Part shown: positions 8,277-16,220 of the stretch, in pieces
How the letters are laid out: the number at the start of each line of letters is the position of its first letter
Numbering within the stretch: position 1 is the stretch's first letter
NCBI GenBank assembly: GCA_944321495.1
Contig: CALULP010000014.1
Location: 1 to 64,000, forward strand
DNA: 64,000 bases
From: an uncultured Bacteroides sp.
Lineage (GTDB): Bacteria; Bacteroidota; Bacteroidia; Bacteroidales; Bacteroidaceae
Reading direction: 5' to 3'
Translations under genes and position numbers: made by a program
Notes under the pieces: model-generated
What the model was told of the DNA's origin: nothing
The model's input: the letters and a program-made list of their open reading frames with translations, nothing else
The model's database searches: none

Positions 8277-9323
8277 TTAGTGATTAACGAACTCCTCCAA
8301 ATGAACATCCGGCTGATCACATATCGCATAGATTTTCCGGCCAGCCTTATCCACCGCAAAAGACGATATGCTCTTATCCAACTGATAATGGGTATGCAAA
8401 GCACCGTCCCAGCCGAAAGACAAGATATCCCGTATGCCATTCCCGTAGTCGGCATCCTCTTCAGACTTTCCACTGTATGTCACCCAAAACTCATCCCCGC
8501 AATCGGCTGAAATGACATAAGCATCCCATCGGTTGCCTCTCACAGAACGTGCACCTACCACCCTCCCATTCCTGCTCTCTTTAAACAGGGAAGTAAAATT
8601 CAACGGACCCTGAAGCCGCCTGCACAGATGCCCCTTCTCATCCAAAATATCTATCAGGCTCGTCCAATTATAGCATACGGCAATCCTATCCTGCCTGTTC
8701 GTTGTAAAGGAAAACTCATACATGGCCCTCCTCTCCATGGCTGTGACAGACTCTTTCCACTCCGGATATTGTCCAATGGAATCCACCACATTACCGGAGG
8801 AATCAAATACATAAAAGAGGAAATCATCCCGATAAGACGGGGCGATATAGTTATCGCCCAACATACGGATATCCCCCGAAGTTCTTCTTGACAAAGCAAT
8901 TTTCTCCGGATGCTCCAACTGGCCATGCAGGAAATCCGGTATCTCATACGTCAATACGGAAGAAGACATCAAATCCGCCACCCGGACTTTTTCAGACGTA
9001 TTGACCAGCCCGGGATATAACACCTCGCCGGGTCCTTGGCCAATGGATAAATGGGAGGCAACCCTTTTACCCGTTTTCAAATCGACAAAATGCAGAATCT
9101 CCTTTTCCTGAGGGGTCAATACGGCCAATAAGGTGTCGAACAGTTGCAACCGCGTGGGAAGCAACATCACAGAGTCAACCTCCCAACTGCGACCGGCAAG
9201 CTTCTTTTCCTCCGGGAAATCATCGTAGGTAAAACAGGTGGCATGTTCGTAAACATAACTCCGATTCGTATCTGCACAAGCGGCCAATACTGCCGCCAGT
9301 ACGATGCACATTGCTTTTTTCAT
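8277..9323 (-). CDS. six-bladed beta-propeller lipoprotein (TolB-like / BF3164 type)
   Basis: This 348-residue lipoprotein has LAAC (Cys16) after a short signal and a DDFPEEKKL motif typical of the subfamily start. SIGQGPGE lies at residues 93-100 and the last blade has GWDGALHTHYQLDKSISSFAVD. The final codons (VNH-stop) are written in a GTTAATCACTAACCGCTAA repeat unit that also occurs at 28544-28643. The gene is last in the run that also includes 9345-10222 and 10262-11308, with about 20-40 bp between genes. Function is unknown. Confidence 0.87.
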   Translation of the reverse strand: MKKAMCIVLAAVLAACADTNRSYVYEHATCFTYDDFPEEKKLAGRSWEVDSVMLLPTRLQLFDTLLAVLTPQEKEILHFVDLKTGKRVASHLSIGQGPGEVLYPGLVNTSEKVRVADLMSSSVLTYEIPDFLHGQLEHPEKIALSRRTSGDIRMLGDNYIAPSYRDDFLFYVFDSSGNVVDSIGQYPEWKESVTAMERRAMYEFSFTTNRQDRIAVCYNWTSLIDILDEKGHLCRRLQGPLNFTSLFKESRNGRVVGARSVRGNRWDAYVISADCGDEFWVTYSGKSEEDADYGNGIRDILSFGWDGALHTHYQLDKSISSFAVDKAGRKIYAICDQPDVHLEEFVNH

Positions 9324-9344
9324 TTTATCCCTCCTTTTAACAAA

Positions 9345-10222
9345 CTAATATTGGAATAACTTATCAATATCCAGCGCTACCACCGACGGATTTTTATCCT
9401 CATCAGCAAATTGTTCCTTATCACCTGCATTCTCAAACAAATAACCCAAGCAATACAACTTATTGTCTTCTGAAAGCAGTTGCGGATTGAACAGGTAAGA
9501 ATCCGGGCCTATATTCGCATCCAATTCTATAACCCGTTCCTCACCGTTTGGCTTATTTACGGCCCAATAAAACACCCGGGGAGGGGTAGAACGCTCCGCA
9601 GCAGAAGACGTCAGGTACAAATACAGGAATATGTACCGCTCATTCTCTGCATAATTTTTAATCGCTGCATAGCTGGTCCGGTGCAAAATATCCAGCACTT
9701 TCATGGGGTCTTCTTGCGACAAACCGGTAGGAAATTCATACCCCGGAAAACTTATTCGACAAGATTGTACCAACTCACCCTCCTTTACCCGATACAAGTC
9801 GTGGCTTAATGACTCATGAAAGGTCAAGCAGGAACTTTTCCCCCAATTGGATTCACTCCATTGCCCGCCTCATCAACATCCACGTCATAAACAGCAGCAT
9901 ATTCACCCGGCCCACTACCGATATTACCGACATTACCACAAAAATGGCCTGACCTATCAAATGACAGCACCGGATACGAAGCCCCCATCGAATAAACATA
10001 AAAATTTCTATCGCTCATTATCAATGAGGACGCAGTCCGAACTAAGGTAGAATCCGAAAATTCCAGATTGATTACCTCCTTATTCTCCAACAAACCTGTC
10101 TTCGGCAAAGGTTCAACATCCGATAAGGCAAAGACATAATCTGGAGATAACTTGTCCTTATTTCCTGTACATGCAGAAAACAGAAACATCACTAACCCTA
10201 TATAAACCCAAATCCTTCTCAT
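9345..10222 (-). pseudogene. beta-propeller lipoprotein pseudogene with internal deletion and frameshift
   Basis: The N-terminal part (9824-10222) has a good lipoprotein signal (FLFSAC), the strand pattern VINLEFSDS and the turn GNIGSGPGEY, then leaves the family pattern after VDEAGN and ends after about 11 unrelated residues. The C-terminal part (9345-9827) is in another frame and resumes with DLYRVKEGELVQSCRISFPG, which in intact relatives lies well past the middle. Together they code for about 290 residues against about 350-380 in relatives, so roughly 80-100 residues are missing at the junction (about 9820-9870). The gene belongs to the DUF5128-like 6-bladed subfamily, like 11766-12911. 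Confidence 0.75.
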
Positions 10223-10261
10223 ATAAGCATTTTAACGGTTACAAATCAATACAAACACCTT

Positions 10262-11308
10262 TCAATTTCTATCAAAGTCCAACCCACTATAATCATAGAC
10301 AAACAAATGATCAAAATCTTCCAACGTATTCCAAGTGAAAATACGTTTCCGCACCCCGTCTACTTTACAGCGGAGTATATCGTGCTGTAAATCCAGAACC
10401 GCCAAGGGTCGCCCGGTCGAAGAATATACTTCCAACAACATATCAAACTTCCGCTTCCCCATATTCAAAGGAAAAGGCTGTAACCTACGGAATGAATAAC
10501 CCGCATATTGGGCAAAATTCAAATCAGCGGTCGATGTCACATACATATAATAGTAACGATTATCAAAAAGGGTCTCATTCAACGGATGATTGTACCGGAT
10601 TTCCGTATCGGATATCGCAATCTTACCGGCATCATCTACCGAACCTTGCACAATCAGATTGTTAAAATGAAATGCGATGAACAGCCGTTCCTGCTCACAA
10701 GAGAAATGGAAAGAATCGAACGACTGATTGTAATTGCCGCCCATCCTATCCTCCAAATCAGAATGAAACCTATAGGTATCTGCCACCCCGTGACTGTTCA
10801 GATTGTACGTCTTTATCTCATTGTCCAATGTCGAAAACACCAATATCGAATCATTCCGATAATAAATCTCCTGCCAAGGGCGCGGGTCTTCCAATTCAAT
10901 ACCATACTCTCCCGACATCACCGCCGCTTCCTCGCCAAGCTCAAATTTCCTCATTTTAAAAGAGGCTTGCTCAAAAACAGACAAACAATTGCCATTGCCA
11001 TTCTGAACCAACGCAGGAGCGATGTATTCCCCCGGCCCCTGCCCATAACGGGCAAAACTATATAAAAATCTCAGCGAATCTAAGGAATATACATAAAAGC
11101 AATCATCGTCCGGCACAATTTCATTTTGTATCACCAAGTAATCATCCAGCACCACCATATCCACAGGCTTGATAATTTCATGGATGGGGTATAACGATGG
11201 GGTCAATTGGTAAGTAGCCGGAAAACGATCATTGACCACCCGCTCAACTTCCGGAGAACAAGCCGCCAATATTCCGGCCAGTACAAAAATGAATGCTGCT
11301 TTTTTCAT
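10262..11308 (-). CDS. six-bladed beta-propeller lipoprotein (TolB-like / BF3164 type)
   Basis: The protein has 348 residues, a signal ending in LAAC (Cys17), NDRFPATYQL at about 26-35 (the hallmark start of the subfamily), and RYGQGPGEY at 87-95. The last blade is in the LEVYSSTGRPLAVLDL region, followed by CKVDG. Its start is only 57 bp from the stop of the frameshifted antitoxin at 11365-11729. It probably heads the run of three propeller genes down to 8277. Function is unknown. Confidence 0.88.
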   Translation of the reverse strand: MKKAAFIFVLAGILAACSPEVERVVNDRFPATYQLTPSLYPIHEIIKPVDMVVLDDYLVIQNEIVPDDDCFYVYSLDSLRFLYSFARYGQGPGEYIAPALVQNGNGNCLSVFEQASFKMRKFELGEEAAVMSGEYGIELEDPRPWQEIYYRNDSILVFSTLDNEIKTYNLNSHGVADTYRFHSDLEDRMGGNYNQSFDSFHFSCEQERLFIAFHFNNLIVQGSVDDAGKIAISDTEIRYNHPLNETLFDNRYYYMYVTSTADLNFAQYAGYSFRRLQPFPLNMGKRKFDMLLEVYSSTGRPLAVLDLQHDILRCKVDGVRKRIFTWNTLEDFDHLFVYDYSGLDFDRN

Positions 11309-11364
11309 TTGACCTCTCTAATTTCCGTCAAACCTACGTTTAACAAGTATAGTTTATCCACAAA

Positions 11365-11729
11365 TTATACGCCCAACACGATATTCGCATCAATATTCAA
11401 TTTTTGGCTTATCACACGGGCTACCTTTAATGTAGGTTCACATTTGCCTGAGATATAATCACTCAAACGTGAAGGGCTGACACCGATTATTTTTGCCAGT
11501 GTTTTTTGATTAAGCCCCATTTCATACATGCGCAATTTGAGAACATCAATAAGCGTCGGTTCTCCCAGTGCAAAATGTTCTTCTGAATAATCTGCAACAA
11601 GATTGGAAAGTAATTCCAACTCTATACTGTTAGGGTCATCCAAAGGCGTTTCATCTGTCACCAGCGGAAGCAATTTTTCTACTCTCTTTACAGCCCAGTC
11701 ATATTGGCTTTTGTCTCTATCTTTGTCAT
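11365..11729 (-). pseudogene. HigA-type XRE antitoxin, frameshifted near its N-terminus
   Basis: The body (11365-11673) encodes a helix-turn-helix antitoxin: ELELLSNLVADYSEEHF, then TLIDVLKLRMYEMGLNQKTL, the HTH GVSPSRLSDYISGK and the ending NIDANIVLGV. It lacks an ATG in frame. An ATG at 11729 begins MTKIETKA in another frame and stops after 13 residues, while the frame continuing into the body reads QYDWAVKRVEKLL. One base appears lost at about 11703-11708. Members of the family as I recall them start MTKIET.QY.WAV, which supports one broken gene. A TTG start at 11673 could still yield a shortened protein. No HigB-like toxin gene is adjacent, so it is an orphan. Confidence 0.7.
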
Positions 11730-11765
11730 AACTTCAAATATTAGAACAATCAACTATTATAACCA

Positions 11766-12911
11766 TTATAAAGAAGCATTCAACGTAGCGAACAGCAAAA
11801 CCGGATTACTGTCCTCCTCCAATTCTTCACGGATATCTTTTAAATCCTCATCTATGAGACTTTGCTGTTTCAATATCTCCGAGCTTTTCAGTACTGAAAT
11901 CAGGCAATCGCCACGCGAACCTATGATTTGGTAATAGTCCAACTGATCTGATGGCGACACATAAGATTTTCTCTGAAAATACTTGCCTTTCCGCTGCGCT
12001 TTATTGTAAATGCCAATATAAGCATCCCTGCCCACATTAAACAAAGACACAAGATTACCTTTATTTTCAAACAACTGCATGGAATAAATGAAATTGGCAT
12101 CACGAAGCTTGTCCACGTAGTTTTGTTGATGTTCACCCCAATCCTTCAGTTGCTCTAACGGAGGATAAGACAAGTTTTCATACTCCAACGTATAACGCGC
12201 CAAACAGGTATCCTGCTCCAACTCATAAACCCTGGACGTAAATGGAGGATAAAAACACAGGTGATTATCTGACTGATAAAAACGGTAAACGGGACGCATG
12301 ATATAACCGCTTGCCAAGTCAATAGGCAAAAACGCATGTTCGACATTCCCCATTTTATCGTATTTCAACAAATGATATTCATAAGACACATCATCTTTCA
12401 ATACCGGCAAAGAATTGTAAGCCCAGAATCCCCCATCACCGGCCTTTTCTATCGAAAGAGCATCCATAGGCACATCACCTACATAGTCCAATGTATTCAA
12501 GTCATATTGCAACACCCTATTGCCTGCTTCCGTCACCGAAAGCAGGCTCTCACCTTCATTCACAGACATAGACGAAATCATGGCGTACTCTCCCGGTCCC
12601 TGCCCCACCCGATGCAATTTATGCAAGAAATTGCCTGCATAATCAAACACAAAGACAGTTTGAGCATAGAGGTCAAAAATAAAGATTTTATCCCGGGTAC
12701 AAAGTAGTTGGGTAATATCCATCAACAGGCAATCGTCTTTGGTCTCAAGCGGCACATATTTCCTATTGCCAAACAAATCCGCCGCACCGATAACCTCTGA
12801 CCGCTCGAATAATATCTTCTCGCCAGTTTCATTCTTTTTGGGGGCTTCATGGCAAGCACTTACCAAAAAACTTAGCCCCATCCATAAAATCGCAAATTTC
12901 CTCATACCCAT
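11766..12911 (-). CDS. 6-bladed beta-propeller lipoprotein (DUF5128-like)
   Basis: This 381-residue lipoprotein has LVSAC (Cys20); a start at 12905 (MRKF) is equally possible. Typical features of the DUF5128-like subfamily are NRKYVPLET at about 49-57, VFVFDYAGNFLHKL at about 86-99 and RVGQGPGEY at 101-109. The end has LIDEDLKDIREELEEDSNPVLLF, the conserved final helix and strand of the subfamily. Its start abuts the stop of the gene at 12912-13991, so the two are translationally close and share the promoter and operator at 14012-14114. Confidence 0.88.
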   Translation of the reverse strand: MGMRKFAILWMGLSFLVSACHEAPKKNETGEKILFERSEVIGAADLFGNRKYVPLETKDDCLLMDITQLLCTRDKIFIFDLYAQTVFVFDYAGNFLHKLHRVGQGPGEYAMISSMSVNEGESLLSVTEAGNRVLQYDLNTLDYVGDVPMDALSIEKAGDGGFWAYNSLPVLKDDVSYEYHLLKYDKMGNVEHAFLPIDLASGYIMRPVYRFYQSDNHLCFYPPFTSRVYELEQDTCLARYTLEYENLSYPPLEQLKDWGEHQQNYVDKLRDANFIYSMQLFENKGNLVSLFNVGRDAYIGIYNKAQRKGKYFQRKSYVSPSDQLDYYQIIGSRGDCLISVLKSSEILKQQSLIDEDLKDIREELEEDSNPVLLFATLNASL

Positions 12912-13991
12912 TTACGCTTCATTTAACGGATAACACACAATGTCCCACTCCCCGGTATCTTCCTTAACGATCGCTGCAAAGAGTTTCCCGCTTGTTTCGT
13001 CCACAGCAATGGAATAGGCATCCGCATCCAGCGCATAACGCCTGACCGGATTGCCGTCCCAATCAAAGACCAATACCTCTTTCGACTTGCGGGCACTCTC
13101 ATACACTTTCTTGTCCGAATACAAGGCATATACATAACGGCTTGTTGCAGCCAGGTTGATATACCCCACGATGCTGTTCTCCGTCAAGTCCGCACTAAAG
13201 CCCACATAGCCATTGCCCAAGTCCATCTCCGACGGACGGTAATCAGGGTCACCCCAATGCAACTGCCTGATGACGGCAAGTTTCCCATCATCGATTTCAA
13301 AGAAATCCAAGTTTGACGAGAAATTCAACGAATAGGCAAACTTATCCTTCCGGGGATGTTTCACTAAATCTCCTTGGTTGGCCAAGTATTTGATAGAGAA
13401 ATTGAAAGCATCATCGGAAGCGTTGTAAACCGGTACGGCTTTATCCATTACGCGGCTATGCCTGTCAAACAACACATATTGGTAGTGCGACTGGTAAAGT
13501 CCGGCTCCCAAGAACAGTGAATCATTCAAGGCTATCAGGCGGGACAACTGCAAGTCCGGTATGTCATAGCTTGCCAAACGCTTGGGAGAAGCATCCGCAT
13601 GCCCATTACGCAAAGAATCCATGCTATACTGCATCACAAACTTTACCTGGTCGTTAAACACAGAAAAACGTTTACCCGACAGATAACCGTAACAGCCCGC
13701 CGGTATTTCCGCAGGCCCTTGCCCTATCGTACCGAAACGACCGACATAAGCGCCCGTCCCTGCATCAAAAAGCGTATAGCAAGCCCCCGAATGAAGATCA
13801 AAGGCTATCAGGTTACCGCCCTCACAAGCCATCCACTCAACTACGCCCAAAGAATCTTCGGGCACATCGAAACCTCCCTGTCGGGACATCTGTACAGCAG
13901 CCGGGAACCGGTCATCCAGCCAGTTTTCACTACGCTCCTTGCAAGCGACAAACACACTTGCAACCACTATGAGAACAAATAACTTCTTCAT
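12912..13991 (-). CDS. six-bladed beta-propeller lipoprotein (TolB-like / BF3164 type), first gene of operon
   Basis: The protein has 359 residues from ATG 13991, chosen because MKKLFVLIVV begins the lipoprotein signal (VFVAC, Cys17). It has DDRFPAAVQM at about 26-35, TIGQGPAEIP at 88-97 and a last blade VFDWDGNPVRRYALDADAYSIAVDE, among the clearest copies of the family's closing motif. It heads a two-gene operon with 11766-12911. Upstream lie a promoter (14012-14042) and a tandem/inverted CTTAC operator shared with the operon at 18484. Confidence 0.9.
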   Translation of the reverse strand: MKKLFVLIVVASVFVACKERSENWLDDRFPAAVQMSRQGGFDVPEDSLGVVEWMACEGGNLIAFDLHSGACYTLFDAGTGAYVGRFGTIGQGPAEIPAGCYGYLSGKRFSVFNDQVKFVMQYSMDSLRNGHADASPKRLASYDIPDLQLSRLIALNDSLFLGAGLYQSHYQYVLFDRHSRVMDKAVPVYNASDDAFNFSIKYLANQGDLVKHPRKDKFAYSLNFSSNLDFFEIDDGKLAVIRQLHWGDPDYRPSEMDLGNGYVGFSADLTENSIVGYINLAATSRYVYALYSDKKVYESARKSKEVLVFDWDGNPVRRYALDADAYSIAVDETSGKLFAAIVKEDTGEWDIVCYPLNEA

Positions 13992-14011
13992 ATCCGTTAG
14001 AATCAACAATG

Positions 14012-14042
14012 TAAAGGTAGGTAAACGGAATTACATGGGCAA
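14012..14042 (-). promoter_or_regulatory. Bacteroides-type promoter of lipoprotein operon
   Basis: On the minus strand, TTG (14040-14042) is followed by a 20-base spacer and TACCTTTA (14012-14019), close to TAnnTTTG. The promoter at 18516-18546 has the same elements and the same spacer length. Confidence 0.55.
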
Positions 14043-14051
14043 TTTTCTCAC

Positions 14052-14114
14052 CTTACAAAATCTTACATCGCAGCTACAAGCACTTCTGAACGGCATTTTG
14101 TAAGGTCCTGTAAG
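14052..14114 (-). promoter_or_regulatory. shared operator: tandem CTTAC pair facing tandem GTAAG pair
   Basis: CTTAC lies at 14052-14056 and 14062-14066 (10-bp period), and GTAAG at 14100-14104 and 14110-14114 (10-bp period), so the two pairs are inverted copies. The near pair sits just upstream of the -33 element, the usual place for an activator. The same arrangement with the same distances is found at 18556-18618. The 10-bp half-site spacing suits an OmpR-type or other dimeric activator. The regulator's identity is unknown. Confidence 0.65.
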
Positions 14115-14117
14115 ATC

Positions 14118-14237
14118 TCAATCCGCCCATGAGACATCACATCCCGCACCAAAGATAACGTTCACTTTATTATCCTTATCCGAAACTTCATCTGATGCCC
14201 AAGCTTCCACATTCATCCGCCCCAAATCGTTTGCCGG
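14118..14237 (-). pseudogene. NVEALA peptide remnant without signal sequence
   Basis: The frame is open between TAA (14238-14240) and TGA (14118-14120) and reads ANDLGRMNVEAWASDE, then a charged stretch and the end FGAGCDVSWAD. The segment aligns with LALANVEALA of intact NVEALA peptides, but the signal peptide is lost: an in-frame stop precedes it and the only ATG (14216) falls inside the motif. It lies directly upstream of a propeller operon, the same order as the intact peptides at 2416-3135, which supports a decayed copy of the same cassette. Confidence 0.55.
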
Positions 14238-14294
14238 TTATTCGTTGCATTGATAAGCATAGTCTATTTCCATGATTTAAAAACAGTATAATAC

Positions 14295-14325
14295 TTGTGG
14301 ATAAACGGAAGTTTATCTATCTTTG
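14295..14325 (+). promoter_or_regulatory. Bacteroides-type promoter of the coiled-coil/DUF5053 pair
   Basis: TTG (14295-14297), a 20-base spacer and TATCTTTG (14318-14325) match the Bacteroides consensus very well. The first start codon of the pair is at 14351. Confidence 0.65.
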
Positions 14326-14350
14326 TAGTGCCAATAAAAACAAAGTCAGT

Positions 14351-14533
14351 ATGGATAAGGAAATAGAAAAATTAGAATTGCACATCATGCGACTGGAACA
14401 GGCCATAAGACAAATACAGCGATTGAAGGAAATGGGAATACCGGACGAGAAAATCAATGAAAAGACAGATGAATACTTGGACGGCATCCTGAAAACGAAA
14501 CAGAAAATCGAAGAACTGAAAAAACAGAAATAA
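14351..14533 (+). CDS. small coiled-coil protein
   Basis: This 60-residue protein is almost wholly helical and charged (DKEIEKLELHIMRLEQAI, ending IEELKKQK). ATG 14351 is preferred because it lies 25 bp after the -7 element. It is 52 bp ahead of the DUF5053 gene and shares its promoter. No known domain is recognised; a structural or partner role with the DUF5053 protein is a guess. Confidence 0.65.
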   Translation: MDKEIEKLELHIMRLEQAIRQIQRLKEMGIPDEKINEKTDEYLDGILKTKQKIEELKKQK

Positions 14534-14585
14534 GAAACTACAAGGAAGGGGCTTCCTTCCCTCCCTCTTTTAAACAGATAGCAGT

Positions 14586-14987
14586 ATGGAAAAGACATTG
14601 AAAGAAGAACTGGAGCAATTGAAGCAAGAACTGGGCACATCGGCCTTTGACGAACACTTGGACCGGATGCAGGGCCTTTATACGTCTGATGCAGACAAGG
14701 CGCTGATTAATGAATATGTGATGCAGATGCTGGAAAATATCGGCACTGAACTGCACGAGGTAAACAAGGAGTTGGAAACCATACAGGCCGTAAAAAGCAT
14801 CTCGGAGATGATTTCATTCAAGTATATCGCAGAAACTTACTTCAAGAAGTCGAAAGCCTGGTTTTCGCAAAGGCTGAACGGGAACAAGGTGCACGGGAAG
14901 GTATGCCGGTTCAGCGATGCTGAGCTGGACACGCTGCGCTTTGCCCTAAAAGACATCAGCGAGAAGATTGGTTCCCTGTCCATCTGA
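14586..14987 (+). CDS. DUF5053 domain protein
   Basis: The protein has 133 residues. A helical N-terminus (KTLKEELEQLKQELG, then MLENIGTELHEVNKEL) leads to a C-terminal segment ISFKYIAETYFKKSKAWFSQRLNGNKVHGK, the typical core of DUF5053 proteins of Bacteroides. The FKKSKAWFSQRLNG part looks like a small helix-turn-helix, so DNA binding is possible but unproven. It is co-transcribed with the small coiled-coil gene at 14351. The pair is the only plus-strand unit inside the lipoprotein region. Confidence 0.72.
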   Translation: MEKTLKEELEQLKQELGTSAFDEHLDRMQGLYTSDADKALINEYVMQMLENIGTELHEVNKELETIQAVKSISEMISFKYIAETYFKKSKAWFSQRLNGNKVHGKVCRFSDAELDTLRFALKDISEKIGSLSI

Positions 14988-15068
14988 GGATTGTTTTTAT
15001 TGACACTTTCCCCTGCACATGGAACCTGTGCAGGCTTTGGCGGTATGTCATAATAAAATATAGTACGG

Positions 15069-15093
15069 ATTCTCCTCCTCCTGGGAGGAGAAT
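15069..15093. other. 10-bp perfect hairpin in gap
   Basis: ATTCTCCTCC and GGAGGAGAAT form a perfect stem around TCCTG. There is no T-run on either side. It lies between the convergent DUF5053 gene and a propeller pseudogene and may act as a transcript end or boundary. Confidence 0.35.
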
Positions 15094-15242
15094 TAAGTTA
15101 CCATTACATTTTGACACACTCTCCTTTTTTGTGTCCTTCCCCCCGCCCTGACCTCGCCTATCTTTGCGGGAAAAAGATAAAGAACTATACCAATAGAATC
15201 AAGCAAATAACTGCGTGCACTGACGTATATATTCATTGAAAG

Positions 15243-16162
15243 TTACATGTTTATCCTCAACAACACAGGGTTCTGCTCCTCACCCACATATTGAAGAACA
15301 TCCTTTATCTTCTGACATTCAAGATTATTCAGATTCTCTTTTGCATACTCCATAACCAAGTAAGGGTATATGGGAATCACTAAACTACCCTCATTTTGGA
15401 CAAAATAAGAAATATCCTCCATATTAAATCTATAACCTTTCAAGCAAAGATCGTCTATCAAGACATTGCCCGATTTACCTGTATGATTCATTGACGAATG
15501 CAAGAACAAGTGGCCATTATATAAATATGACAACCAAAATTTATTTCCTTTTTGCATAAACAGATCTATACCATAGGCGTAACCTCCCTTTGACAGATTT
15601 TGAAAAAAATCCATTACATCCCGATAGTCATGTTCGTAAAAAGATTCCGGAATATTTTTACCCTCCCAATCCATTACATATTCAGGTGTCAAACCGTTAT
15701 CGGCTGAAAGGCCATATACTGTGTCACAAAACGTCTGATAAAAAAACGTTTCATTGCTGTCACTCCTATAAAAATGATTCCACGAATTTACATGCAAATA
15801 ATGGGATTTATCATCATCTATGGGCAACATCTGTTTCACAATTCGCTCCGTCTGCAAATCCAAAATGCACAACTGATGCTGGTTATACCTGTCTTTTTCA
15901 TGACCTGTAAACAATACTATTTCCTCATCATTAATCCAAGCCATCCTTTGCGCCCATACGTCCAAATCTATTTTCTTCTGCAAGACGCCATCCCAAGTAT
16001 ATAGAAACAACGCCCTATTAGAACGGCTTAAAACCAACGGATTACCCTGCTTGGTAATCAAAAAATAGAAGAAGGCCTTACGCATATCCTCCCGACATCC
16101 ACCTTGACGCCCGATGTACAAGCAGACAAGATAAATAACAATAATGCCAAATGCTTCACCAT
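15243..16162 (-). pseudogene. 6-bladed beta-propeller lipoprotein pseudogene (N-terminal frameshift and deletion)
   Basis: An ATG at 16162 begins a perfect lipoprotein signal, MVKHLALLLFILSAC, then TSGVKVDVGRI, but this frame stops soon after. From about 16121 another frame carries the propeller body: FLITKQGNPLVLSRSNRALF, the blade LYTWDGVLQKKIDLDVW, and the subfamily ending LQYVGEEQNPVLLRI. The roughly 70 residues normally lying between the signal and the GxGGGPGEY turn are missing, so both a deletion and a frame change occurred at about 16085-16110. The body alone (292 residues) has no export signal. It is last in the operon starting at 18484. Confidence 0.7.
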
Positions 16163-16220
16163 AGCCTATATCCCTTTCATTTCAAATTCTATATTTAAAT
16201 ACTACTTGCTACCTATTTCT

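Noticed and set aside
15069..15093. Terminator for the DUF5053 gene
   Set aside because: The stem is strong but no T-run follows on either strand, so it is listed only as a hairpin.
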